From Apostichopus japonicus (Eukaryota > Echinodermata > Holothuroidea > Aspidochirotida > Stichopodidae), in NCBI RefSeq assembly GCF_037975245.1, contig NC_092582.1, positions 16,084,077 through 16,148,076 of the forward strand: a stretch of 64,000 nt of DNA, read 5' to 3'. Positions 36,590 through 48,409 of this stretch are shown here, in pieces. Below the pieces are notes generated by a model. That model saw only the letters and a program-made list of their open reading frames with translations. It had not been told where the DNA came from and did no database searches. How positions within the stretch are numbered: the stretch's first letter is position 1; every line of letters starts with the position of its first letter. Made by a program: the position numbers and the translations under genes.

Positions 36590-37090
36590 TGGACTCGAGC
36601 GTTAAAGCGCGCGCCAGCGGATTAGGCCGAGCCAAGGATCTGTTGTTGCGCGTTGACGCCTTCGTACGTGGCGCGATGCGATAGGCCTACGGTATATCTT
36701 TGGCTCGAGTACAGGTTTGTAATAGCGCTGCACCATTTATCGGGATCCGAGCGCTGATGCGCTATATCTTTACTATTGCAAAACAGACAACACCTGAGTA
36801 AACAAGTACAAAAATAAATGAAGGAAAAAAAGTAATCGTATCACAACAAGAGTGTGTTGCAAGGCTATATATAACCGTATCTTGTGTTGCGGTCGTTCTA
36901 GGGTTGAAAAAACTTCGAGCTAATGGTGTGTTCGCTCTCTTGTCCTTTTGGTGAGTCGCGTGCCGCATTATGACGCTCTGCGGCAGGCGTTGATATGCAT
37001 AAGTTGTTCAACATCTCATACTGCATTGTACATTGTTGGTAAGCAGGCACAATTATGCATCATATTATCGCGCGCGCGCAGTGGAAGGTC
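36590..37090. promoter_or_regulatory. CpG-rich island, possible promoter region
   Basis: CpG density is locally high (GCGCGCGCC at 36608-36616, several CGTACG/GCGCGA words, CGCGCGCGC at 37070-37078) in otherwise CpG-poor DNA. It could be the start region of the minus-strand basic-protein gene. No initiator or exon is demonstrable. Confidence 0.3.
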
Positions 37091-37296
37091 AAGCGTCATG
37101 GATACTGACAGCACACTATAAACAAATTGACATTTATAACATCCATCTTCACCCTCAAAATCCATAATATATATAATGTTATATATCCATAGAAATAAAT
37201 AGAGGGGTTTGAATATATCATTTATATTCAAGTTCTGATATAGTACCCTACATCAACGTTTCGAGATCATGAAGCCGAAATATTGATATAACATGA

Positions 37297-37376
37297 ACGT
37301 CGAAATTTTGAGATAAAACATCAAAATGTTGAGATAAAACGTCAAACATGAGATAAAACGTTGGAATTTTGAGATG
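37297..37376 (+). repeat. Short tandem repeat, GAGATAAAACGTC type
   Basis: Four diverged copies of TTTTGAGATAAAACATCAAA, about 22 nt each. Confidence 0.75.
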
Positions 37377-37541
37377 ACCATCAATCTTCTCGGCAGAATT
37401 GGTGAATCCTGTACCGTGATGACATGTTAGAAGTTCGTTACTATTCCTGACAAATCTGAAAATTTCCCCGACGTCCGTCACTGTAGCCCGATCGAAATAA
37501 TTTCGGTGGGGGCGGGGGGGGGGGAGGACCACCTCATTAAT

Positions 37542-37623
37542 GATGTTAGTGCAAAGGGTACTATTCGTTATTGGTTACATCCCTGATTGTACCGTAACGA
37601 ATAGTATCTCATGCACTGACATC
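37542..37623. repeat. Imperfect palindrome, ~35-nt arms
   Basis: GATGTTAGTGCA ... TACTATTCGTTA pairs with TAACGAATAGTA ... TGCACTGACATC around a loop of about 10 nt. It could be a very small fold-back element or a structured RNA. No target duplication was seen. Confidence 0.7.
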
Positions 37624-38109
37624 GTTAGTAGCAATTTAAAAGTTGCCGAGTCTATAGCGACTTTGTAGTAAGCACATAATGGGATTCTCTCCAAAAATAT
37701 GTAGTGATTTGGATAAGGAGAAGAAGAGAACAACTTAATCTATAAATGTCAAAGTTGAACTAGCATCTGAGATCCTAAAAATATATCATCGGTTTTCATT
37801 GTCGTAGACTGATAACATCACAACGAAAGGTCTAGGCGAGGGACCTGCTATGGCCCGCTTACGGAAATTTCATGATTTTACCATTATTGCCTAGTAGCGA
37901 AAAGTAAACCAAACTTGAGTGTGCTACCCAAGCCTCCCAATGTGTTTTCAGGAAAGTAAAGTCAAACGATGATGTCTATTTGCAAAGCTATATCCACATC
38001 ATTGTGTCCAATGTAAAGAACGAAAGAAATGCTTCCTTTCTAAAACTTTCTCATTGCAATTGAGGGTTACTTTTAGTAAAAGAAGATAATATTTTTACGG
38101 CTGAGCGGG

Positions 38110-38602
38110 CAGGGGCGTAGCGAAGGTTTTTTTGTTGGGGGGGGGGTGGAGAATTTGATTTGCCGACGGATCTGGAAGTGGTGACTGAATTGGGGTCGGG
38201 GTTTAATGGGAGGGGGTGTCCCCCTCCCCTTTGGCAATTTTTTAGTTTTGAAACGTCCTTAGATGCAATCTGGTGCATATTTTAAGTCAAATTTGATTTG
38301 CCGACGGATCTGGAAGTGGTGACTGAAATGGGGGAGGGGTCTAAGGGTAGGGGGTCTACCCCTCCCCTTTGGAAAAATTAGTTTGAACGTCCTTAGATGC
38401 AATCTGGTGCATATTTTAAGTCAAATTTGGCACGGAAGAAGCTCCCGTTCTCCTTTTTCTATTCAGCTTTCCTTCTTTCTTCCCCTTCCGCTCTCTTCAC
38501 CTTTTCTCCTTTTGCCGACAGACCCAAAATTTGCCGACAGCGACCAAATTATTGGGGGGGTGTGACACCCCCACACCCCCCCCCCCGCTCGCTACGCCCC
38601 TG
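38110..38602 (+). mobile_element. Non-autonomous hAT-like element with internal tandem duplication
   Basis: Termini CAGGGGCGTAGCG and CGCTACGCCCCTG are inverted repeats. The flanks TGAGCGGG (38102-38109) and TGAGTGGG (38603-38610) match at 7 of 8 bases. Inside, a unit of roughly 140 nt with ATTTGATTTGCCGACGGATC and TTAGATGCAATCTGGTGCAT is duplicated. TTGCCGACAG words recur near the right end. No transposase is present. Confidence 0.85.
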
Positions 38603-38645
38603 TGAGTGGGCCAGCAACCTACGGTAACGTATTGCGCGGCTATAG

Positions 38646-38673
38646 CAGAGCCGTATATAGACATACGGCTCTG
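38646..38673. mobile_element. 28-bp micro-element, second copy
   Basis: It has the same arms CAGAGCCGTAT and ATACGGCTCTG as 18047-18074 and the same total length, but a different 6-nt loop (ATAGAC). The flanks (GGCTATAG and GCGGCTGG) do not form a duplication. Confidence 0.65.
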
Positions 38674-38831
38674 GCGGCTGGTAGAGTTCCTTTATAGTCT
38701 AGCGGCTGGTTCTATTGAACCGCCCTCTATTTTCATATTAAATTTTTACGGCGTTGTAGGTTTTCAGGCCTGGCCTTCATATGTTCGGAATTGAGTGTGA
38801 ACTGTGACTGATCGAGAAAGAATCAGCGCCG

Positions 38832-39026
38832 ATGGGCCAGGCGACAAAAAAGAAGTTAGATTCATTACCCAACCTTGGATTTCGAACAACCGAAAGTTTA
38901 TGGTATCTTCCAAAATGTAAGGATGTGTTGGAAATTAATAGTAACGAAAAACCCAAACCTTCTCGGTTTATACGAATATTCTCATGTCCATTTCGCCCAG
39001 TGTCAATAATTCTGGGACTAAGTTAG
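38832..39026 (+). other. Unassigned short open frame upstream of CK2 beta
   Basis: A 64-codon frame starting MGQATKKKLDSLPNLGF in a good start context. A consensus donor (AAAAT|gtaagg) occurs within it near 38918, so it may be a first exon rather than a complete small protein. No family was recognised. Confidence 0.2.
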
Positions 39027-39448
39027 GTCTTACGTTAGGCTACTGTAGGTCATGCTTAAAACTCGTTGGAAGTGCATAAGACATAGGCTAGGTATATTAC
39101 TAATCAGGCTAGTGTAAATAATTGACCCCTATCAAAACCGTGTGCAGTTACTACCCAACGTTCAGCAAAGAGATATAGGAAAACAATATTGTTGTGGCTT
39201 GAGTATCATTTACAAAATGGTTTTCATTCCGTAAAGAGCAAAGAAATATTCCAATCCCGAACGGTTAAGCTAGGTCAGTTTAGCAGACTGATCATCAATT
39301 CACCATTAATGGAGGTTTCCAGCTGAATATGTCAATGGTACTTTTTAATTTCATTTATTTGATGGATAATCTCACATCAATTGACTGCAAAAGCTTTGAA
39401 ATTGCATGTCCCTTTCTTTAAATGAGAGCTATCGATTTATATAGTCAA

Positions 39449-40032
39449 GGCATCATAATTGACGCACCCCCGTAATTGACGCACCTTCAATTATTACTAG
39501 CAACGATACAGCAGGCCACCTAAACTTTTTGCAGTTAAGCAGAATTACATATTTCATGAGTTTGAATCCATTTCAGCTATTTGCTGACCAAATTGTGGTA
39601 TTTCTTAAGCTTTTAACACCCTCCCCCCAGTTTTGAACATTTTTTGGGCATTTGGAAATCTGACACTCTAAAAATAACCAACATTACCTCAATATGATAC
39701 AAACACTCTCTGGGACCTAACCTGTCTGAGCGTAGAGGCTCAGAGCATAGAAAACAGCATCTAAAGTCAATGGATGTTTAATAAGGCCTACACTTCAGTT
39801 AGCTTACTGACGAATGTCTCAATTTAGGGGTATGAAAGAACTTGACGCGGCAGACATTTTGTGGTCAAATTCTGCTCATTTGTACGGTGCATAAGCACAG
39901 AACCTTAAATATTTTGAGATCATAACATTTCTGAGGAACTACACATATGAAAAACACATACAGTTGAGTGATTTGTTTTTTTCCTTGATAGACATCGTTG
40001 ATCAAAACCTTAAGTGCGTCAATTATGAGCCC
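39449..40032. mobile_element. Putative MITE with 15-bp perfect terminal inverted repeats
   Basis: TCATAATTGACGCAC at 39453-39467 and GTGCGTCAATTATGA at 40014-40028 are perfect inverted copies 546 bp apart. The extended ends GGC/GCC also pair. A third TAATTGACGCACC lies at 39472. The interior has no coding capacity, and the target duplication is unclear. Confidence 0.6.
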
Positions 40033-40632
40033 ACCATGCTATATATATTTTTTTGTAGAATGCAATAGAAATGTGAAGTGTCAGTTGTTCAAAGGATCGT
40101 AAAGATGATTTGTGCACACGTGAAGGAAATAGTGAAAGTGCAAACCAAAAAATTAAATTTAAATTAGCAAATTGTGTACCTTTTGGAAATATTGTACTAT
40201 AAGGAAAATTGCAATTGATGCTATACCTGTTATGAATGTTGACATGTTTCATATCATGGAAAGGAAGTAGAAAATAAAGTGCGAATAGACTAAGTGTCAT
40301 GGAAATATTGGAAACAAGACGTCCGTTAACCTCAAGGTCCAAAATAAGTCTTGTTCCGTCAACGTCTGTCAAGTCAGTCTTTTAATTCTTTGTTTGGACG
40401 ATTTGGTCACTGAATTTAGCTTAGATCCATATAATACTTATAGGTTAACTCATACTGTAACAAATGACCTGAAAGGCAGCGATTTTTATGATGCTAAACA
40501 GTCACATGTGTACAGTATGTGGGATGAACCTTCTGTTATGCATTAATTAATCATCAGTGTTTCTGCCAACTCTGTCTCTTTTCATATAATATGTCTCTAA
40601 TTATGTAAATTCTCCTGTTGTTCTTCTGTCAG

Positions 40633-40692
40633 ACATACAATACACACTGCACAATTTTCCATAGCGGTAATCTGTGGTCCTAAGATATCAGG
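40633..40692 (+). other. CSNK2B: 5' untranslated part of the CK2 beta start exon
   Basis: A pyrimidine-rich acceptor (cctgttgttcttctgtcag) ends at 40632, so the start codon probably lies in an exon that begins with 60 nt of leader, fed by an unseen non-coding exon further left. This is inferred; a transcription start within this region is the alternative. Confidence 0.45.
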
Positions 40693-40764
40693 ATGAGTAG
40701 CTCGGAGGAGGTTTCGTGGATCTCATGGTTCTGCGGACTCAGGGGCAATGAATTCTTCTGTGAG
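40693..40764 (+). CDS. CSNK2B: Casein kinase 2 regulatory subunit beta, coding exon 1
   Basis: It encodes [20 protein letters not shown] and four more residues, the invariant N-terminus of the CK2 regulatory subunit, including the N-terminal serines that CK2 autophosphorylates. CK2 is a constitutive Ser/Thr kinase tetramer of two catalytic alpha and two beta subunits, and beta dimers set substrate choice and stability. The exon ends in phase 0 at GAG|gtaaag. All six coding exons join without frameshift to 222 residues, close to the 215 of vertebrates, so the gene looks intact. Confidence 0.97.
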
Positions 40765-43347
40765 GTAAAGAGCAACTTGTTGTTTTCCAGGGCTGATTTT
40801 TTATGGGTTTTCAGGGGAAAATGGTTATATTTATGTGGTATGACATGCAAAATTGGCACAATTGCTGCACAGACACATAGTTGTCTACGGGTGATACTCT
40901 GTCTGTGCACAGAACTATATCACTTTTGAAGTCGTTCGTGAGAAACAGATTTCATAGACTTTCAAAGCCGTTACACAGAGTTTGAACACAGAAATCATCC
41001 TCTGTTTGACAGGGATCTGATGTTTACTGTTTTCTTTCTCCTGACATTCATTCTGACCATCTCTTAGGTAGTCAGGGTGACACTTTTGGTTAGTAAACGC
41101 AGCTATAAGTGATGTTTTTCGATTAATGTGGACTTCATTAGCTGACATCGCTTGACTGGTTAAAAAGTAATTACTCATCAGGGCTTGACGTAACGCTATC
41201 CCACTGGCCCGAGGCCGGTGGATTTTGCATGGGGATAGTTAAATTACTGAATTACTAGTCCTCCGGGCCAGTTGAATTTTGCCACGGCACGAAAAACATA
41301 AATTGTGAAAATGCAACTTGAAATTGTTTTTGTGAAAAACTGATGTTCGTGAGTAACTATTTTTTTGTGCAAATTCCATACTGCCTGATCAACACACAAA
41401 CATCTATGCTGTGACTTCCATTAGTCACCAACAACTCCAGTTCCGCGATATGAGCGTCACTCATCCGGCCGCAAGATTCAAACGAACGAAAGTATAATTT
41501 TGCGTGATATGAATAACGTCATATCTACTGTATCTTACACCAACGAGATAAAAATAATCGTCATACACAATTTCATTATTGGGATATAGGGTTAGATCTG
41601 TTGTGAACAGTTTCCGTAACTAAATTCCATGAAATTAATGCAGATTGAATCAGACCTTGCACCCAAATCTCCATACAGTTAACTGCGTCGCTAGGAATCT
41701 GAAGCTGTGTGTACATAGCAAAGTATGTGAATACACAAAGTGTGTGAATGTTGCACCATATATATTTGTTGCATGCTGGATGAATCAACTGTTTTTAACT
41801 TTGATTTTTTTCACCGGTTAATTATTCCGTGCCCTTTGTTGAAGTGAATTGATTCACATATGAAAAATACCTGTAAAAGATGCATTTGGCGGCAAAATCA
41901 AATTTTGTGCTTTTCCGTTTTTATGGGTTCCGCAAATTTCCGCTATCGCGGAAAATCGCTGGACCTACAGTATGTATAAGCTTGTACTTACAATCACCTA
42001 AGAATTTCCGTTAACTAAGGAAGGGTTTGCTCGGTCAGTTGTTTACTGTTTAATGTGCTCATGACGATAAAATAGCATTCGTTTGTTAACACAAAATTTC
42101 TGTTGCGCAATATGGATAATCTTCCTGAAACGTAGATGTTATTGTAATACCCCCTTCCGAGAAAATATGATCCATTGCTCTACGCCCACTCCATTCTTTT
42201 AAGCCAATTATTATTATTCCAGAGAGAGGTAGGTTTACTGTGTAGCTGGGTGAAAACAGATTACAGATTCACAGGTGTGCAAAAACTGATGCGCGATGAA
42301 CCAATTTTTATTTTTTGGGCTAGGGAGCAAAGGTGCTCTCCTTCATGAGTAGGCTGGTATTTTCGGAGACTTGGGCGGAGGGTAAACTTGATCATGACCA
42401 ATTGGAGATCGTAAAAGATTGCTTTACACTATGATTGGTTCAATAAATTCACTAGTGGCTGACAAGGTGTTCCAAGGTACCAAATTAAAGGAGGCTCGGT
42501 TAGTTCAATACTGAGAGGTCCCCTAACTGATGCATGCATATAAGGGCTGCATAGCCTTATGTTAGGCCTAGCTATCCAGACTAACGCACTGGTGTATGGC
42601 GTGTGCAGATCGTAGCTGACAATGTCGTCTAGCAGAAAACCTTTCTTCTTGCAATTTACTTTCATATTGCAAAAAGAACCCTAAATACAGTAGGAGAAAC
42701 AAAAGTGAACAAATTATGAATGGAGCTGCATCCTTGTTTTTTTCTTTATATACAAATGAATTTTCGTTTTTTTTTTCTCGGTTTTTTGGGTTTTCTTAAA
42801 ATAAAATAGTACCGAAATTTGGTTGGCAGAAACCGGCCAAAAACGGTTTCAGTAAAACTAAAACAGGTTTCCCGTGCAGACTATGTATAATACTAATGAT
42901 TATGAACATAGTGCCATTGATTCTGTATTGTTCTTTAAATCTAGATGCAATACCGAAACATGGAGTTCTTTCATTTCAATCCAAAGTTTGTTATCAGTTG
43001 TAAAAGCTTTTTAACTGCAGTTACCAGTTTCGAGGATTTTCATGATTTGCATTAAAACTGTGTCATGTCTCTCTCATACTTTATTTAATTTGCTTGACAA
43101 AAACCGCCCCAAAAACCAACCTCAAGGTGTGGCTGTAAGGCCTGATAAAGTCAAACCAACATTTACAGTATTTTAATCAATATGATTCTCAATTTTCTTG
43201 TTTTATCTTGTAAATCCATGGCATGTAAACTTTTTTGCTGGGTGACCCCAATCCCACCCAGTTTTGGATAATTTGTTCTTGCCCTGGGGAGGCGTATACC
43301 AGGAGGAGGTATACTCCATATCTTTGAGAATGTTTAATGTGATTTAA

Positions 43348-43694
43348 AGGCATTGAAGACTCGCCCCAAACTGCGTGCCGCGCTCTGAAAAAGTTAACTT
43401 TCCGTTGCTTGCAAGTGAAGTTTTCTGCTTGTCGCTAAAAAATGCAGATAGTAATGAAACGTGATACCTTGTTATCTTTAGCTGGACCTGAGATGTACAT
43501 CGCTGTATCGTTTATTCACTGTGCTGTGGGGATTGACCGCAGCTGTATGTACTGACTGTACACTAGTGTCTAATTACCGAAGGTAGCAAGCTGTGTGTGC
43601 GTATTTTCGGGGATCGATGGTGGTGTCTTACACTTCTGTTACACCTCATTCGAAACTAGGTCATAAGACGTTTCTTTTTGAGTCTTCACACCCT
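43348..43694 (+). mobile_element. TTAA-flanked MITE family, copy C (complete)
   Basis: The 347-bp element lies in CK2 beta intron 1, ending 110 bp before exon 2. It begins AGGCATTGAAGACTCGC after TTAA (43344-43347) and ends with GAGTCTTCACACCCT before TTAA (43695-43698). It is inverted relative to copies A and B. The right terminus has diverged (CACACCC for CAATGCC). Confidence 0.9.
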
Positions 43695-43804
43695 TTAAGT
43701 TTGCTTTGTTTGCCATTTCTGAAAGTTATTCATGTTCGAGATTTCTTCAGTTATTTTTCTGCAATTTATTTTTCCTTCTTTCTATTCTTTTTTTCTTTAT
43801 GCAG

Positions 43805-43907
43805 GTTGATGAAGACTATATACAGGATAAATTTAATTTGACTGGATTGAATGAACAAGTACCTCACTACAGACAAGCATTGGACATGATATTAGACCTT
43901 GAACCAG
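43805..43907 (+). CDS. CSNK2B: Casein kinase 2 regulatory subunit beta, coding exon 2
   Basis: It encodes [20 protein letters not shown], then the [12 protein letters not shown] region, which includes the destruction-box-like segment and the start of the acidic loop. The acceptor is tttatgcag. The exon ends in phase 1 at CCAG|gtaaaa, and the G joins AT at 44866 to form Asp. Confidence 0.97.
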
Positions 43908-44865
43908 GTAAAAATTAAATTTGTGCTGGAAGCCAATGCTTTACGATCGAGATCAGCTTCTTACAAAAGATTTTCTGTTGGGTGAGGTTGATTGGGTGGC
44001 CTACATGTGAACGTGCCAACATCAGCCTGATAGCATTATGTCCTGCAAAGATATGAATTTTACTTTAGGGTCATTCCGTGTCAAATCACTGAATGCTGTT
44101 GCTGCACCCTCTCCAAAAATTCCCAAAATTTCTGTATGATTGGAACACCATGAAATGAGCATATTCTGAAAATTTCAGTTGCATTGCTTCACAATTGGCC
44201 GATTTATCACACTTTGAAATTCCGCAATTTGTCGCCACCATGGCATTTTGGCATTTTCTTGACTTTTGAGGTCTCATTTCTCAGCAATTAAACATCCTAC
44301 TACCTTTCTATTACAGATGCATAGAGTCTACAGTATCCCATAGAACAGGAAAATAAAAAATTAGGCTACAAAAACATTGTTTTGTTGAGTTACAGTAGGT
44401 GAACTTAAAAGTGTCAAAATATTTGATTTTTGTATTTTTCACTCAAAAATGTGCTATTTTTAGTGATTAATTGCTCCTAAACCATTGCTTCAGGGTACTT
44501 CATTCTTTCAGAGGTTATTATGTCTAATACAATACAATGCTTCAGAGTTCTTCATATTTATCATAGATAATTCATTAAATTCAATTAAATTACAAAGCTA
44601 CACTAGATGGAAAGTATATGCCCATCCGACCTACAGGTTGCAAGGACAATTGTTGTTAATTAGTAAATGTTATATTTTGCAACTTTTGGAGAATTTCTAC
44701 ATAAGGTTTTGCAATAAGTTTGCAAAAGACTCGGATAAACTAAACAGTTTGGCATACTGTATTGTCGTTGAGCATGTTTCGGATAAATATTTGAAGTCAA
44801 AGAGAGTAAAAGTCACTCAGAAGTTGTTCTTTTGATGTTGTCCCCGATATGTTTGATATCCTCAG

Positions 44866-44981
44866 ATGATGATATGGAGGAGAACCCTAACCAGAACGAT
44901 CTCATAGAGCAGGCAGCCGAGATGTTGTACGGGTTAATCCATGCTCGATTTATAATGACAAACAGAGGCATTGCTCTTATG
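44866..44981 (+). CDS. CSNK2B: Casein kinase 2 regulatory subunit beta, coding exon 3
   Basis: It completes the acidic loop ([10 protein letters not shown]; vertebrates have DEELEDNPNQ), the negatively charged surface that binds polyamines and modulates the kinase. It continues with [18 protein letters not shown]-type helices (here [19 protein letters not shown]). It ends in phase 0 after RGIALM at donor ATG|gtgagt. Confidence 0.97.
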
Positions 44982-45589
44982 GTGAGTCCTTCCCTAATTA
45001 TCATCTCAGTCTGCACCTGAGGAACCTACGTACTCATCAATGTAACGTCAATGGAACGGTTCCAGAGATTATTTAGTCTGCTTTCATCGTGAATATCTTG
45101 AAAAGTCGGAATAGCTAAAGAAACATAGCTACCGCTCAATGTTTACGTTTGTTTTTTTTCTTCGGGGGCTGTGATTTGTCAATGCTAAAAAATACTGTGT
45201 GTCAGATTTCTGAGGTTTGTCTACAGTGTCACCAAGTTATCACTATTTGTTCACAATAAGAATTCTTCAAGGGGCTGAGGCAATCATGTGGAGAATTTCA
45301 TGGAGGGAACATTAATTTGAAAGTAATGGCTTCCTTTCTGAAAGTGAAAATTTGATTGTTTGGACACTTTTGTTTATAGTGATATTCACGCACAAAGAGC
45401 ATCGAAACACACTACTTAAAATTAAGAGGTTTTCAGCGATTTCCATTGTGTCTACGTTATAATAGCAAACCTAAAAGCTGTTATGATCCGTCTCTGCTCC
45501 TGTTTTTTGTATTGTTTGAAGAGAAATAAGCATTGACTTGAAGGGAATGATAGTTTGAGGGTAAAATACTGTCTGTAAAGAGAAATTTG

Positions 45590-46030
45590 GTGGCCCTTCC
45601 CCCATTGCAATAGACAACACATAATGGTGAATGTTCAGTTTTTTACGGTAACTTCAATCTGAGAGGTCACCTAGGTGAATCTTTCTGGCTTCCAAAACGG
45701 CTCAAGACATAGTTAAAAAAAAAGAAAAGAAAAGGGTGCCAAGGCATTTTTAACCCAATGTTTTAAAGAGTCATTTGAGTTCAAAAACAGGGTAAACATT
45801 CTGCCAAAGGAATGGGATGGAATTTGCTGACAAGTTTCCATAAATGTCAGAGGGAACAGTTATGTGAAGAGTGAAGATATGTGTAAAATTTCTGTCTTTA
45901 TGCAATAGACAACACAAAATAGTGAATGTCCAGGTTTTTAGGAAAGTGGGGATAGGTGGTCGCTTTGCAAAACATCTTGGTCTAATTTCTAGTTCGTTTC
46001 TCCATTGTTCTGGTTAGTTTTGTGCATTTA
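45590..46030 (+). repeat. Intronic repeat, CK2 beta intron 3 copy
   Basis: A segment sharing GGTCACCTAGGT, TTGAGTTCAAAAACAGGG, TAAACATTCTGCCAAAGG, AATGGGATGGAA and GATAGGTGGTCGCT in the same order with 47915-48260 in intron 5. Within this copy, CAATAGACAACACA occurs twice (45608 and 45903), so it is itself partly duplicated. Confidence 0.8.
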
Positions 46031-46622
46031 TGAAAGAAAAAAAGGTCTGCTTGCTTTTCCATTCTTAAAAGAATATTTACATTGATAAAGTCTTCTTGCA
46101 GTAAGAAAAAGTCTCCAAGGTGAATATTGTATGAAATGAAGTCAGTAAATTAAGCGACCCATATCCCATCCTCATAAAAACAGAAAAAACAATTGAAGTA
46201 ACAAAAACTTTGAGAAAATTGAAATTTCTTGAGTGGTGATTTTGGAAAAAGTGGTTCCTAACAAGAGCTGTGAATGCCAAATATGAGAGAATCAACTGAG
46301 AACTGTGGTTGATTCTATGCAGATTGACTCGCTCGCAAGGTGTTTGTGCGAATTCGTAGTCAGTCGTCTTAAAGAGGATACTTCACTTTACAGGCACTAT
46401 GATCATCAATACATGCATGCATGGTTCAACTGTTGTTGAAGATGAGAGTGCATTAGTTCGCAATGTTTGATTGGTCAGCTTGTCCAGCCACGGTATGGAA
46501 TGTTTCCAGTGCCGGTCTGTTGTTATCACATATGCCTGCCTCCCCTCCCCTCCGCCCCCCTCCCCCCACGTCTTTCAAGTTTCAGTAATAATTTGTTCAA
46601 ATCTCTGTTTTGTCATTCACAG

Positions 46623-46698
46623 TTAGAAAAATACCAACAGGGGGATTTTGGACATTGTCCGAGAGTCTATTGTGAGAATCAGTTGGTTTTACCTATAG
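46623..46698 (+). CDS. CSNK2B: Casein kinase 2 regulatory subunit beta, coding exon 4
   Basis: It encodes [20 protein letters not shown] and then LVLPIG. The CPRVYC pair supplies the first two cysteines of the four-Cys zinc finger that mediates beta-beta dimerisation. The exon ends in phase 1 at ATAG|gtgagt. Confidence 0.97.
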
Positions 46699-47481
46699 GT
46701 GAGTTTTTCCTTTTTTTCCCCCTTTTTTTTCGATGGCCAGTTCTTGTTACAGAAATCATCACATGAAGCAAGGCTGTACAAGCTGTATGGTGTTTTGCAA
46801 ACAATGACCTTTGGCAGTCTGTGGTGGGTAGATTGTGGAGAAAATCGTTGGTTGAAAATTGTCAATATTACCGTGTGTGAGGACTTCCTTAGATGTCATA
46901 CCTTATTAATTCTCTTGTTGTGCTGAGGTCATCTGCGGACATGCAATAACACTGTAGGGTAAATGAGGGGGTATCCAGCATTGCTTGGGTTTCTAGGCAC
47001 AAAATGTTATAATATTTGTAAAAGGTATGTAAATTTTTTTCCATAGATGAAAACTACAGACTAGAAAGAGAAGGATAACAAATTTCCCATCATGCAGTGC
47101 TGGAAACCTCAGTTGTGCTGGAAACCCAAATTATCTGATTAAGTTTTTTCCATAATTGGAAAACCCCAAAGTTGAATGTACAATCAAGATGATTCCATGG
47201 TCTACTGAGATTACAAGAAAGCAATATATGTAATGGTGGTGTAGTTTGATGAATTTTGAAATTTCATCTTAAAATCGCTAATACCTGCTTATTTACCCTA
47301 GTAAACATAATTCCCCAAGTGTATTTTAGTGGCCCTGGAAACCCCCATCTTTTTGCATAGCTAGGATGGCATCGAAATGCTTGCAAATTGTGTGATCATC
47401 GAATAGCGCAGTCAGCCCTCTATAGAAAATCTTTCTCGTTTCTGAGAACGTGAAGAAATTTTGCATTTTTTCAATTTTCAG

Positions 47482-47671
47482 GATTATCTGATGTCCCAGG
47501 CGAGGCTATGGTTAAACTTTACTGTCCTAAATGTCAGGATGTGTACACCCCCAAGTCATCCAGACACCACCACACAGATGGTGCTTACTTTGGCACCGGG
47601 TTTCCCCACATGTTCTTTATGGTGCATCCAGAATACCGTCCCAAACGTCCACCAAACCAGTTTGTACCCAG
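47482..47671 (+). CDS. CSNK2B: Casein kinase 2 regulatory subunit beta, coding exon 5
   Basis: It starts [24 protein letters not shown] gives the second zinc-binding cysteine pair. [20 protein letters not shown] and [14 protein letters not shown] follow, nearly identical to the vertebrate protein. This part forms the dimer interface and begins the segment that docks CK2 alpha. It ends in phase 2 (CCCAG|gtgagt). Confidence 0.97.
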
Positions 47672-47914
47672 GTGAGTAGGATGTACGATGGCAAAGATGC
47701 TTCACTTCAGTACAGTGTACTTTAAGTTTGCCGTGTTGGCGGGGCAAGATTAGCTGCTACTGAGCACTGGCATGCCTGCTTATCACTGCTTCTACAGTTG
47801 TATTTTGATTTGAGTCGAACCTTAGTATCACTCAAATCGAGCTGTTTGATATTCACATGTGACTCCCCCCCACCCACCAGGGTTCAAATTTATGATTTGG
47901 GAGGGGCAGGGCAA

Positions 47915-48260
47915 CTCTTTGAGGGTAATTTAGATTTTCATTAAAACTGACAGGTCACCTAGGTTATCTTTTCTTTCTTTCAAAAATGCTCAATATTTAA
48001 AGTCTCTTTTTGAGTTCAAAAACAGGGTAAACATTCTGCCAAAGGAATGGGATGGAAATTACTGACAAGTAATTCCATAATTTCAGATGGGAAGAGACAA
48101 GGAATGTGTTAATTTCTGCTACATGCAATAGTAAACACAAAATTGTGAATGTTCAGGTTTACGTTCAGGTTATTTAGGGAAGTGTGATAGGTGGTCGCTG
48201 TACAAAAAGTCTTATTTTCTAGTTTGTCTCTTCTTTCCTTCTGGTTGGATTGTGTACTTA
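47915..48260 (+). repeat. Intronic repeat, CK2 beta intron 5 copy
   Basis: Colinear homologue of the intron-3 segment at 45590-46030, with small indels. Because exon 4 is not duplicated, this is a dispersed element or a local duplication of intron sequence, not an exon-shuffling product. Confidence 0.8.
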
Positions 48261-48409
48261 CAAAACTTGAAGCAGTAGTAAAAATTAAGAAATTGCTGTT
48301 TTCCTCTCACGTAGTCCGAACCTAATGATTCTCTATTTCTATAAGACTATCTTATTTATCAATTAAACTCGTCCTCAGCTATCCTGTCTGTTTATTTCCG
48401 TCCCTCCAG

